From JBAPRR01 sp049281195 (GTDB lineage: Bacteria > Actinomycetota > Acidimicrobiia > Acidimicrobiales > CAVXTF01): DNA of 64,000 bases. The position numbers were made by a program, and so were the translations under genes. Each line of letters opens with the position of its first letter. Position 1 is the first letter of the stretch. The stretch covers positions 22,441 through 86,440 of the forward strand of contig JBAPRR010000428.1 of assembly GCA_049281195.1 (NCBI GenBank). The letters run 5' to 3'. This document shows positions 16,310 to 25,735 of this stretch, piece by piece. Below the pieces are notes generated by a model. That model had not been told where the DNA came from. It was given only the letters and a program-made list of their open reading frames with translations, and made no database searches.

Positions 16310-18076
16310 TCACCCGGCCGCCTTCGTGGAGGGACGTCGCCTTCGACGGCCGAGGATGAAGACCGGCAGGAAAACTGCGGCAAGGAACACGATGCACCAG
16401 CAGGCGATCTGGACTGCAGGTGAAGAGAAGCCGAGTGCGGTCGCCGCGCCGGCCCTGAAATCTGCAGATCGCGCGTAGATACTCGGGCCACTCGTCTTCT
16501 CGACCTTCTTGAGATGCTTTAGGTACTTCTGAGCGGCGGCCGCGGCGGGCGACGTGGTAGCGGTGGTCGATCCTTTGCCCCCAGTCGAGGGGTTCGTATC
16601 TCCTGGGGTCGTCGTACCCGTCGATCCGCCCGGACCGTTGGTGCCGGTACTTCCCGGATTGGATCCACTCGTAGTCGTAGAAGTATGGCTGCCGGACTTA
16701 CCCTCCCCACCCCCACCAGATGGCACCGTCTGGTTGGTAGTCGGAGGATTACCCCCGATGATCGAAGGTTCGCCCGGAAGGACGGTCTGTCCATCGACAT
16801 ATGGATTCTTGCAATCCGCCGAAGACACTTGCGGGGGCTGTTGTCCGCCGTTCATCCGGCCAATGGCGTTGAAGTCCTCCTGCACCAGGTTGGGTGGCAG
16901 CGGCGAATAGCCCAATACGGCCATCTGCTGCTGCCCCGCGCACGCCAGGAATTGGACGAATTGGCCCAGAGCTTGACCCTTTACAGCCGGGAACGGGGAT
17001 GAAGCTCCGGTGCCGCTGCACTTGGTCGTCGAACCCGCCGCCACCAAATTCGGAGAACACGGCGTGACCAGGTAGCTGTACGAGGAAAGGGGGTAGGCGT
17101 TGGGAAGAGGGTTCGTATAGACGCTGGCGAGGTTCTGAGTCAGGTCGGCATATAGAACGGCATCCTCGAGCGCGGTTGCGTCGTTGACCGAGGTCGGTTG
17201 CACGGGGTTTCCATCGGCATTCACGACGGACGCCACCGGGTCGCTGTGCTGAATTGCGTAAGCGGTCTCGACATAGGTGATCGCGCCATTGCTCGAAGCA
17301 GCTGCCACATAGTTGGCAGCGTTGTCCGATCCGCTCTGTCCTTGCAGGTTGTTATTCGTCCAACCCGGGTAGCCAGGAGGCACTACGGTTCCGGGGGGCG
17401 GCGTCGGCCACGTCGCCGACGGAGCGTCGATCGGCGACGCCTGCATCGCATTCTGGTAGGCAACGAAGTCCGAGTTGTCCTCGTGAAGCAGGTAGTCGGA
17501 AAGAAGGTAATTCTCACCTGACGCATCAACCCGATACACGGGGATGATGGTGGTGCACGGCATGTTTCCCTGTATCGAAGGGGGCTGGATCTGGACGATC
17601 TGGGGAGCGCACCACGTGGTGATGACGCCGGTGAAGATCTCCTCGATCACCTGCGTCGTCAGAACGAGGCTCTTGATCTGCGTTCCCGATTGGGACCCTT
17701 GAAGGTTGTACATGAAGGCCAAGGCGCCGGCGACGTCCGGCAGGTACTGATAAGGCTGATTCGGCTCTTCGAGGGCCTGGCCGGAGCTGTAAGGAATGTC
17801 GGAGGCACCGAAGTCGATCTGGTTCTCGGCGAAGTCGTCCAGACCGACCACAGAAGAAGAAACCTGAAAGTTGATGCTGAGCCCGTAAAGCGTGGACGCC
17901 TCACCGATCCATTGTTCGATCGCCACGCCGGCGAAGCTGGAGCCGGTCGACTCGAGAGCGGGTGAAGCGGCGGCCTGGGTGGCCGGAGCAAGCGCGGCAA
18001 ACAGCCCGACCGCGTTCACTGCAATGAACGTGGCCAGCCACTTGATACGGCGAATCCGGGTGCGGCGGAGTTTCAT
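16310..18076 (-). CDS. pstS: PstS-like phosphate-binding protein with C-terminal membrane anchor
   Basis: 588 residues from the ATG at 18076, preceded by GAGGTGAG; longer starts lack such a signal. A signal peptide is followed by a periplasmic-binding-protein domain (about 35-410). Family features are the ESTGSSFAGVAIEQWI start, IDFGASDIPYSSG, the ligand loop VYRVDASGENYLLSDYL, and the YPLSSYSYLV and GYSPLPPNLVQ segments near the C-lobe end. A Gly/Ser/Thr-rich linker (about 460-530) leads to a membrane helix (about 553-575) and a basic tail, so the binding domain is tethered to the outer face of the membrane. It lies 31 nt downstream of pstB. Phosphate is the likely ligand. Confidence 0.82.
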   Translation of the reverse strand: MKLRRTRIRRIKWLATFIAVNAVGLFAALAPATQAAASPALESTGSSFAGVAIEQWIGEASTLYGLSINFQVSSSVVGLDDFAENQIDFGASDIPYSSGQALEEPNQPYQYLPDVAGALAFMYNLQGSQSGTQIKSLVLTTQVIEEIFTGVITTWCAPQIVQIQPPSIQGNMPCTTIIPVYRVDASGENYLLSDYLLHEDNSDFVAYQNAMQASPIDAPSATWPTPPPGTVVPPGYPGWTNNNLQGQSGSDNAANYVAAASSNGAITYVETAYAIQHSDPVASVVNADGNPVQPTSVNDATALEDAVLYADLTQNLASVYTNPLPNAYPLSSYSYLVTPCSPNLVAAGSTTKCSGTGASSPFPAVKGQALGQFVQFLACAGQQQMAVLGYSPLPPNLVQEDFNAIGRMNGGQQPPQVSSADCKNPYVDGQTVLPGEPSIIGGNPPTTNQTVPSGGGGEGKSGSHTSTTTSGSNPGSTGTNGPGGSTGTTTPGDTNPSTGGKGSTTATTSPAAAAAQKYLKHLKKVEKTSGPSIYARSADFRAGAATALGFSSPAVQIACWCIVFLAAVFLPVFILGRRRRRPSTKAAG

Positions 18077-18107
18077 CACAGTCTCACCTCGGCTGCTAAT
18101 GCTGCGC

Positions 18108-18929
<822 letters not shown>

Positions 18930-18957
18930 CTGCGCTCTCTCTTGTCGCTTCCGTTCA

Positions 18958-20214
18958 TCAAATGTCTGTCCGTGAATCGTCGTCACCGAGCAACGCCAGA
19001 ATGTCGGAGTCAACGGCGGCCATCACCGGAGTTCTGGCGTCCTTGCGTCGTGAACTCAACTTCAGTCGCTTTCCACCGCGGGTGCGGCCTGCGATCCGTG
19101 CCAAGACGAAAAGGATGAGAACTAACGAGATCAAGACGAACCCGGATTGATAGGCGAGGTCGATCAGAACCGGCTGGGCTTGGCGGACGTTCGTGTAAAC
19201 CTCCAAGGGGAGGCTCTCTTGGGGATTGTGGAACACATTGGCGTTCATGATCTGAGATCCGAAGGCTGTGAAGAGAAGCGGTGCCGTCTCGCCGACGATT
19301 CTGGCGATCCCGAGGAGTACAGCGGTCACGACACCCGAACGCGCCGTCGGTAGAACAACCGACCAGACCGTCCTCCACTCTGGCGCGCCTAGCGCTGCTG
19401 ATGCTTCTCTAAGTCCGGAAGGAACGACCCTGAGGACCTCCTCTGTCGTCCTCGTTACTGCCGGGAGGAGCAGCACGAACAGAGCGAGGGAGGCGGCGAT
19501 GCCGGAGTAGCTGAGCCAGTGATTGATTATGAAGATCGAATAGATGAACAGTCCGGCGACGATGGAGGGGAGGCCGCTCATTGCGGTAACGACGGTCCGG
19601 ACCATCCGCGTGCCGCGCCCCCCTACCTCGTTCAAGAACACTGCCGTCGCCACCGCTATCGGAACGCCGATCACCGCGGCCACGCCTACTTCTTCAAGAG
19701 TCCCGACAATCGCATGTTCGATTCCGACGTGTGCCAAAGCGTTGGGCTCCGCCGGTTCGAAGCCTTTCTGCGTCTTTGTGAAGAGCGCTCCCCAGTGGAT
19801 GTGTCCGATTGCCTTCAAGAAGACGTAGACGATGATGAAGATGACGAGACCGATGACGATTGCCGCCCCGGTCGTCATGATGACCGTGACGATCCGGTCC
19901 GTAGCCATCTGGGATTCAGTCAGCTTGGCCGTCACGATCCAGTACAGGACCAGGAATGCGAAGTACCAGCACAACAGGAAGCCGAAGCCGCCCGAAAGAA
20001 GGGTCAGCTGGTAGAAGAGCACCCAAACGAAAGCAAAGGCCGAAAGGGCCGAAAGCAGCAGCAGGGCGACGTCGGACCTGGTGAAGTTCTTCGGTCTGAT
20101 CGGCGACGACCGCGTTGGCCTGGGTGGCCGCGCTGTCGGCGGGACTGCAGGAGGCGCACTGTCAGTTGTTACGCCACCAGTCGCGCCTTCTGGCGGGTTT
20201 AGGAGCTGCGTCAC
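18958..20214 (-). CDS. pstA: Phosphate ABC transporter permease
   Basis: 418 residues from the GTG at 20214, which overlaps the pstC stop (GTGA); the longer open frame upstream is antisense-like Arg-rich sequence inside pstC. A Pro/Thr-rich cytoplasmic N-terminus (about 1-45) precedes several membrane helices and the permease core. The EAA-type loop reads GLREASAALGAPEWRTVWSVVLPTA. The C-terminal signatures (GIARIVGETAPLLFTAFG) are characteristic of PstA. It is about 120 residues longer than typical PstA, with extra N-terminal helices and a basic C-terminal tail. It forms the membrane channel with PstC. Confidence 0.95.
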   Translation of the reverse strand: MTQLLNPPEGATGGVTTDSAPPAVPPTARPPRPTRSSPIRPKNFTRSDVALLLLSALSAFAFVWVLFYQLTLLSGGFGFLLCWYFAFLVLYWIVTAKLTESQMATDRIVTVIMTTGAAIVIGLVIFIIVYVFLKAIGHIHWGALFTKTQKGFEPAEPNALAHVGIEHAIVGTLEEVGVAAVIGVPIAVATAVFLNEVGGRGTRMVRTVVTAMSGLPSIVAGLFIYSIFIINHWLSYSGIAASLALFVLLLPAVTRTTEEVLRVVPSGLREASAALGAPEWRTVWSVVLPTARSGVVTAVLLGIARIVGETAPLLFTAFGSQIMNANVFHNPQESLPLEVYTNVRQAQPVLIDLAYQSGFVLISLVLILFVLARIAGRTRGGKRLKLSSRRKDARTPVMAAVDSDILALLGDDDSRTDI

Positions 20215-21206
20215 AGTTCGACCCCAGCTCCACTGCGACTGCGGTTGACGATCGCCGATGCGATGAGGTTCACGACGAGCGTCAGGGCGAACAGGACGAA
20301 GCCGCACATCAGAAGGTCCTCGAGACCATGCTGTCCGCCGGAGCCGAAGTTGATGGCGATGAGACTGGCGATCGTCGAACCGCCGTGGCCGAGAATGTGT
20401 GGCGAGATGACGAACGCCTGACCGAGGATGATCGACACGGCGATCGTCTCTTCGAGCGCGCGGCCCATGCCGAGCATCACCGCTCCGATCATTCCGCCTT
20501 TGCCGAATGGCAGCACGACCGTCCTGATCATCTGCCAACGGCTCGCTCCGAGCGCCATCGCGGCCTCACGCTCGCCGGCAGGCGCTAGAGAGAAGACCTC
20601 GCGGCTGACCGAGGCCACGATCGGAACGATCATCAGGCCGACGACCAGTCCCGCGATGAAAAGCGAGGCGTTGTACGGAGGGTGCAGGACCTTGAAGATC
20701 GGGATGAACCCAAGATGGTTGGACATCCATGAGCTGATGCCGACCACGTTCGGCTGGAGCTCGAAAAAGCCCCATAGCCCGTAGATGACCGACGGGATGG
20801 CCGCGGCCAGGTCGACCAGGGCGATCAGAGTGCGCCTGCTCCACGGGGGGGCGTATTCGCTCAGGAACAGGGCGGTCGTGAGTGCTACAGGCACTCCGAC
20901 TACGAGAGCGACCAGAGCCACGACGACGGTCCCGTAGAGGGAGGCGAGTACTCCGAAAGTGGGATGGGCCCCGAGCGTCTGGTATCCCGAGGTGGTGAAG
21001 AACTTGAACCCGCGAACCTTGATGGCCGGGAGTCCGTGGATCAGGAGGAACAGCCCGATCAGGAACAAGAGGATCAGCGCGCCGTATCCGGCCCCGCGCA
21101 CAGTCCCGCGATAGATCCGATCTTCCTTGGACCGCAGGTTCTTGAGTGTTATGGGGCGCGGCCCTAGGGGCGACGCCGCCCGTGGCAAATCAGCTGTCTG
21201 TGACAC
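20211..21206 (-). CDS. pstC: Phosphate ABC transporter permease
   Basis: 331 residues, GTG start with a GGCGGGGA ribosome-binding site. It has about six membrane helices, the EAA loop (REAAMALGASRWQMIRTVVLPFGKGG) and the PstC signature MGRALEETIAVSIILG. It pairs with PstA. It is the first gene of the cluster; 387 bp of non-coding DNA with candidate Pho boxes lie upstream. No pstS precedes it, unlike the common pstSCAB order; the binding proteins come after pstB. Confidence 0.95.
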   Translation of the reverse strand: MSQTADLPRAASPLGPRPITLKNLRSKEDRIYRGTVRGAGYGALILLFLIGLFLLIHGLPAIKVRGFKFFTTSGYQTLGAHPTFGVLASLYGTVVVALVALVVGVPVALTTALFLSEYAPPWSRRTLIALVDLAAAIPSVIYGLWGFFELQPNVVGISSWMSNHLGFIPIFKVLHPPYNASLFIAGLVVGLMIVPIVASVSREVFSLAPAGEREAAMALGASRWQMIRTVVLPFGKGGMIGAVMLGMGRALEETIAVSIILGQAFVISPHILGHGGSTIASLIAINFGSGGQHGLEDLLMCGFVLFALTLVVNLIASAIVNRSRSGAGVEL

Positions 21207-21334
21207 GAATTCCCCGCCTACCTGCCCGGTGGTCCCAGAGATGTATTTGTCGTAGGCGCCGGCTGTGTCGCCGGCTCGGCTATCAAGCTCGTAGTCATGT
21301 GACTGCAGAACTGAACGTCAGGGACGCTAGGTCT

Positions 21335-21356
21335 CGGAGGTTAACTAAACGCGAAC
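21335..21356 (-). promoter_or_regulatory. Candidate PHO-type operator upstream of pstC
   Basis: The minus strand reads two adjacent 11-nt units, GTTCGCGTTTA and GTTAACCTCCG, resembling the GTTCAC-type direct repeats bound by PhoP or RegX3 in Actinomycetota. It lies 130-150 nt upstream of the pstC start. Confidence 0.4.
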
Positions 21357-21405
21357 TTTTCGTGACCTGCCGATGATCCCTGCATGAAACTCTAGAAGTA
21401 GACGA

Positions 21406-21416
21406 GTTCGCGTTTT
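21406..21416 (+). promoter_or_regulatory. Opposite-strand copy of the GTTCGCGTTT element
   Basis: GTTCGCGTTTT here repeats, on the plus strand, the first unit of the candidate Pho box near pstC. It points toward the GNAT gene. The two form a 10-bp inverted pair about 49 bp apart. Confidence 0.3.
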
Positions 21417-21593
21417 ATCGACTCAATGTGCTGGGAGTACTCGAAAGCCGCGCATTGTGTTTGCATCGACACAAAGACACGTCGGGCTATTCGGGGCGAC
21501 TGGCGCGCACTTTATTAACCCAAGCAAGAATATTGCGCCTGCCGACCTCGATGTCACGTAGAGCTGAACCCGGAAGAACCATGGCTGGATCAG

Positions 21594-22211
21594 ATGCACA
21601 TTAGAGAAGCGACTCCTGAGGACGCGTTGGCGATCGCGGACGTCCACGTGCGGTCTTGGAAGTCGGCATACCCGGGTCTGCTCCCTCAGGACTACCTCGA
21701 CCAGCTGCGCCCAGAGCACCGTGTGGCCCAATGGGAGACCACACTGGCTTCGACTCACTGGCCGGGTAGCGGAATGTTCGTTCTCGTGGACGGTGCAGAC
21801 GGGATACGGGCCGACGGGATACGGGCCGACGGGATACGGGCCGACGGGATGCACGGGATTGCGGCTGACGAAAAACAGGACGTGAAAGGGTTCTCGCACC
21901 TGTGCCCGACGCGTGACGATGATCTCGATCCTGCGACCACGGGAGAGATCACGTCCATTTACCTCGCCCCGGAAGCCTGGGGCGGAGGAAATGGAGTTGC
22001 CCTGATCAAACGATCGCTCGACCAACTGGCGACTGCCGGCTACGAGACCGCGACCTTGTGGGCACTCGACACCAACACCAAGGCTCGCCGCTTCTACGAG
22101 ATCGGTGGATGGCGGCATGACGGAACCACCAAGATTCATGACTGGGGGCAATTCGTCTGTACAGATGTTCGCTATGTACTCGATCTGACCGACTGGCCTA
22201 CCCGAATCTGA
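21594..22211 (+). CDS. GNAT-family N-acetyltransferase
   Basis: This 205-residue protein matches the acetyl-CoA-dependent GNAT fold: the start MHIREATPEDALAIADVHVRSWKSAYPGLLP, the strand EITSIYLAPEAWGGGNGVALI holding the acetyl-CoA loop, and TLWALDTNTKARRFYEIGGWR near the end. The substrate is unknown. A solvent loop between the first helices and the core is expanded by a perfect 15-bp in-frame tandem repeat encoding DGIRA. It stands alone on the plus strand between the pst and nuo operons. Confidence 0.85.
   Translation: MHIREATPEDALAIADVHVRSWKSAYPGLLPQDYLDQLRPEHRVAQWETTLASTHWPGSGMFVLVDGADGIRADGIRADGIRADGMHGIAADEKQDVKGFSHLCPTRDDDLDPATTGEITSIYLAPEAWGGGNGVALIKRSLDQLATAGYETATLWALDTNTKARRFYEIGGWRHDGTTKIHDWGQFVCTDVRYVLDLTDWPTRI
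21798..21850 (+). repeat. 15-bp perfect tandem repeat in the GNAT gene
   Basis: GACGGGATACGGGCC is repeated exactly three times (21798, 21813, 21828), with a partial fourth copy at 21843-21850. It encodes DGIRA units in frame, so copy-number change would alter loop length without frameshift. Confidence 0.9.
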
Positions 22212-22291
22212 GAGCATTCGGCGCGTGGCGCCCTAACGAATCGGCGCTCGGCGCGCTGCCCATCGGCCGTGCTGCTTGGCGCGCTACCCGA

Positions 22292-23986
22292 TCAGTGGAA
22301 GAGCAGTGTGGCGCCGTGGGCGAAGTTGATGATCGGAGAGGGCCACACCCCGAACAACACGGTCACCAGAGCACATAGGAAGATGCCCGTGGCGATCGAA
22401 AGGGGGATCGGCAATGCCGCCGCCGCCTGGGTCCGAATCGTGGTCAGCACGGTCGCTCCGCCGACATCAGCAGCTGCAAGGACTGGTGATCCCACAACCA
22501 CTGCACCGCCCGAGCCTCGGTTCCCCAAGCCGGCTGGGCCTTCGTCGGCAACATCAACGTCAACGACGTCACCTATGTCACCCTGAGCCGCATTCGGGTT
22601 CTGGACCATGTAGAGCACCAGGCGCAGGTAGAAGAACCCGGCGATGACGGCCGAGACCATGGCGATGATCGACAGGGCTATGCCTCCCGGCGTGCCCGTT
22701 GCCCCCTCGATCACATAGATCTTCGCCCAGAGACCCGTCGTGGCCGGCATGCCCGCCTGTGCGAGCAGGAAGATGATCATCGGCACCGCCAACCAGGGTT
22801 GTCGGAAGGCCAGGCCTCTCCAGCTGTCGAGGTCGTGGTTGGCATCACCGAGGCCCGCGACCACGGTTACCACGCCGAAGCTCCCCATCACCATGAACGA
22901 ATAGGTGAAGAGGTAGTAGAGGGACCCGGACACGCCTCTCTGTGTGGCGAGGTACAGGCCCAGAAGGATGAAGCCGGCGTGGTTTATGGACGAGTACGCC
23001 AGCATGCGCTTCACGTCGCGCTGCACGACACCTACGACCGCGCCGAACAGCAGGGTGATCACAGCCAGCACCCAGATGATCGGCTGCCAATCAGCTCGAA
23101 CCGTCGGAAAGGAGGACACGAAGACGCGGAGCAACGCCGCGAACCCCCCGGTCTTCGCCACCGCGGCCATGAAGCCGGTGACCGGGCTGGGCGATCCCTG
23201 GTACACGTCGGGTGTCCACAGATGGAACGGCACTGCGGCGATCTTGAACGCGAAGCCGACGAGCAGCAGTGCGATGCCGGCCAGTAACAGCCCGTTGTGC
23301 AGAAGGATGTTCTTCGAAAGGAAGTCGGCGATCTGGGCCAGGTTGGTAGACCCTGTGGCTCCGTAGACGAGGGCCATGCCGTAGAGGAAGACGGCCGAAG
23401 AGAACGAGCCGAGGACGAAGTACTTGAGCGCCGCTTCGCCGGACTCTTCCCTGCGGGCGTTACCCGCAGCCAGCACGTACAGGGCGATCGACATGATCTC
23501 GAGACCGAGGAACACTAGGATCAGGTCATTCGCCTCGCCCATGAGCATGGCGCCCATGGCGGAAACGAGCATAAGGGCGTGCATCTCCGGTCCGTCGCTC
23601 TTCTCGCGTACCAGCCAGCCCTGGCCGATGAACGCAGTGACGATCACCGCGCACGACACCAGGATGGTGATGAATGCGCTGAAGCCGTCCTGGATGACAG
23701 AAGAGTCGATCGTTACGTGGGCACCATGGGCTGTGGTGTTGATCCATTGCCCGACGCCGGCTATGAGGCTGGCCGACCCGGTGAGGATCGTGAGGCTCGC
23801 TGCAGTCGTCGCCTCCATCCGCTTGCGTAGAAGCGCGGAGCTTCCGAGCATCACAAGGGCGCCACCCAAGGTGAGCAACTCGGGGAGGATCGCCAGGTAG
23901 GTGATCGAAGGAAGCTTCAGATGCTGAGCGCTTGCCGCGTTAGCAGTGGTGGCGAACGCCGCAGTGGCGAGAAACGACAGGCTCAT
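22292..23986 (-). CDS. nuoN: NADH-quinone oxidoreductase subunit N
   Basis: 564 residues with about 14 membrane helices of the Mrp-antiporter type; one of three proton-pumping subunits of complex I. Family landmarks are LVFLGLEIMSIALYVLA and the GFAFKIAAVPFHLWTPDVYQG segment with the pump lysine/proline region. A Gly/Asp/Val-rich insert of about 60 residues near position 480 (GDIGDVVDVDVADEG...) splits the last helices and is not part of the usual subunit. The start overlaps the nuoM stop by 4 nt. It is the last gene of the nuo operon. Confidence 0.95.
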   Translation of the reverse strand: MSLSFLATAAFATTANAASAQHLKLPSITYLAILPELLTLGGALVMLGSSALLRKRMEATTAASLTILTGSASLIAGVGQWINTTAHGAHVTIDSSVIQDGFSAFITILVSCAVIVTAFIGQGWLVREKSDGPEMHALMLVSAMGAMLMGEANDLILVFLGLEIMSIALYVLAAGNARREESGEAALKYFVLGSFSSAVFLYGMALVYGATGSTNLAQIADFLSKNILLHNGLLLAGIALLLVGFAFKIAAVPFHLWTPDVYQGSPSPVTGFMAAVAKTGGFAALLRVFVSSFPTVRADWQPIIWVLAVITLLFGAVVGVVQRDVKRMLAYSSINHAGFILLGLYLATQRGVSGSLYYLFTYSFMVMGSFGVVTVVAGLGDANHDLDSWRGLAFRQPWLAVPMIIFLLAQAGMPATTGLWAKIYVIEGATGTPGGIALSIIAMVSAVIAGFFYLRLVLYMVQNPNAAQGDIGDVVDVDVADEGPAGLGNRGSGGAVVVGSPVLAAADVGGATVLTTIRTQAAAALPIPLSIATGIFLCALVTVLFGVWPSPIINFAHGATLLFH

Positions 23987-25731
23987 CGCACCTCACCCTG
24001 GTCCGCCAGATCGCGGACGATGCGTCCGGCGGCCATTCCCTCCCGGTTCGACACACCCGAGACGTAGAAGCTCTGCAGCCGGTAGACGCCGGCCAGAGAG
24101 CTCACGTGCAGGTTCTTCGGTTGAGCGATCCCTGAAGAGCCCGACGTCGAAGATCCCGTTGACGCTGCCGTGGCGGCGGGGGCCGAGGGGGTCTGCGATC
24201 CCGGGTCCGGCTGGTGGGTGTTGTCCTGCTGATCGATACGGTTCACGAGCGCTGTCACAGTGGGATTGATCCGGTCGAGAACCGGCTTCGGATACACCCC
24301 GAGGAAGATGATCAGCCCTACGAGCGGCACCATCACGGCGCCTTCACGCCAGTTCAGGTCGCGCGTCTTGGCGTTCTTCTCGTCAGGGCGGTGATGGAAC
24401 ACCTGCTGGTATGCCCACAGGACGTATATCGCAGAGAACACGACGCCGATCGTTGCCACGACCGCCCACCACCGGTGGGTGATGAACGTCCCTGAGAGGA
24501 TCAGGAACTCCCCTACGAAACTATTGAGACCCGGCAGACCCAAAGAGGCCATCATCACCAGGGTGAACACCGCCGCGAGGAGCGGAGCGGGGCGTTGGAT
24601 CCCTCGCAACTCCGTCGTCTGCCAGCTGCGCCTTCGCTCGTAGATCCATCCGATCAGGATGAACAGAGCCGCGGTGACCAACCCGTGGTTGACCATCTGA
24701 AGGACGCTTCCGGACAACGCCTGGGTGGTCAGTGCGAAGGTCCCGAGGATGATGAACCCGAGGTGCGCCAGTGACGAGTACGCCACAAGTCGCTTGAGGT
24801 CGCGCTGCACGCAGGCCACGATCGCCCCGTAGAGGATCCCGATGACTCCGAGCGTCAGCAGCAGCGGCGCCAGATCGACGGCCGCCCTCGGGAACAACGT
24901 CAGGTCGAACCGGATGATCCCGTACGTCCCGAGTTTGGCCATGACCGACGCGAGAATTACTGAGCCGCTCGCGGGGGCCTCTGAGTAGGCGTCGGGAGAC
25001 CACGTATGGAACGGGAAGATCGGAGCTTTGACCGCGAACGCCGCGGTGAATGCCAGGAACAACAGGACCTGAGCCGTGGTGCCCAGATGAGTCGAGCTGA
25101 GTGAAACCAGGTCGAAGGTGAGCTTGCCGGTCTGCTGATCGTGAAGGACCGCCAGGGTCACGATCCCGACCAGCAAAAAGGCGGACCCGAAGAACGTGTA
25201 GAGGAAGAACTTGACCGCCGCCGCACCCCGGTTCTGGAATCCCCATCCGGCGATGATGAAGTAGACGGGAATGAGCGTGAGCTCGAAGAACAGGAAGAAC
25301 AGAACCAGGTCGAGTGACACGAAGCTCCCGAGGCACGCGGCCTCGAGCAGCAGCATCCACACGACGAACGAACGCGGATCGCGCTTGACCCTGGCGCCGG
25401 CCAGAGCGATCGGGAACAGCACCGCGGACATGAGGATCAGGAACAGCGATATCCCGTCCACTCCGAGGTGCCAGCCGATGCCCAGCTGTCCGGTCCACGA
25501 GTGGTTGCTCACCATCTGGAAGCCACCGTCGCCGGTGTGGAAACGCACCGCGATGGTGATGGCCAGAGCAAGCGTGGCGAGCATCGACACCGCCGCGATC
25601 AGCTCGACCACCAATCGCTGACGGTTGCCCGACGAACGAGGCACGAGAGCGGTCAAAAGCGCCGCCCCGGCGGGGAGCAGCACCAGCACCGTCAGGAACG
25701 GGAACGAGGTGTCCGTGATTCCGGGGCTCAC
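23983..25731 (-). CDS. nuoM: NADH-quinone oxidoreductase subunit M
   Basis: 582 residues, GTG start 4 nt after the nuoL stop. It is a membrane-arm proton-pump subunit with the conserved LFFLFFELTLIPVYFIIAGWG segment (pump Glu), FAVKAPIFPFHTWSPDAYSEAP (pump Lys) and RDLKRLVAYSSLAHLGF. The C-terminus is extended by about 90 residues of low-complexity Thr/Ser/Ala/Pro sequence and a hydrophilic tail (LAGVYRLQSFYVSGVSNREG). Confidence 0.95.
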   Translation of the reverse strand: MSPGITDTSFPFLTVLVLLPAGAALLTALVPRSSGNRQRLVVELIAAVSMLATLALAITIAVRFHTGDGGFQMVSNHSWTGQLGIGWHLGVDGISLFLILMSAVLFPIALAGARVKRDPRSFVVWMLLLEAACLGSFVSLDLVLFFLFFELTLIPVYFIIAGWGFQNRGAAAVKFFLYTFFGSAFLLVGIVTLAVLHDQQTGKLTFDLVSLSSTHLGTTAQVLLFLAFTAAFAVKAPIFPFHTWSPDAYSEAPASGSVILASVMAKLGTYGIIRFDLTLFPRAAVDLAPLLLTLGVIGILYGAIVACVQRDLKRLVAYSSLAHLGFIILGTFALTTQALSGSVLQMVNHGLVTAALFILIGWIYERRRSWQTTELRGIQRPAPLLAAVFTLVMMASLGLPGLNSFVGEFLILSGTFITHRWWAVVATIGVVFSAIYVLWAYQQVFHHRPDEKNAKTRDLNWREGAVMVPLVGLIIFLGVYPKPVLDRINPTVTALVNRIDQQDNTHQPDPGSQTPSAPAATAASTGSSTSGSSGIAQPKNLHVSSLAGVYRLQSFYVSGVSNREGMAAGRIVRDLADQGEVR

Positions 25732-25735
25732 CGCG

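Larger units (their letters stand above)
21207..21593. other. Divergent intergenic region between pstC and a GNAT gene
   Basis: 387 bp without a supported gene. It contains an inverted pair of a 10-bp element (AAACGCGAAC at 21347-21356 and GTTCGCGTTT at 21406-21415), described separately as candidate Pho-type sites, and the pstC ribosome-binding site. Confidence 0.65.
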
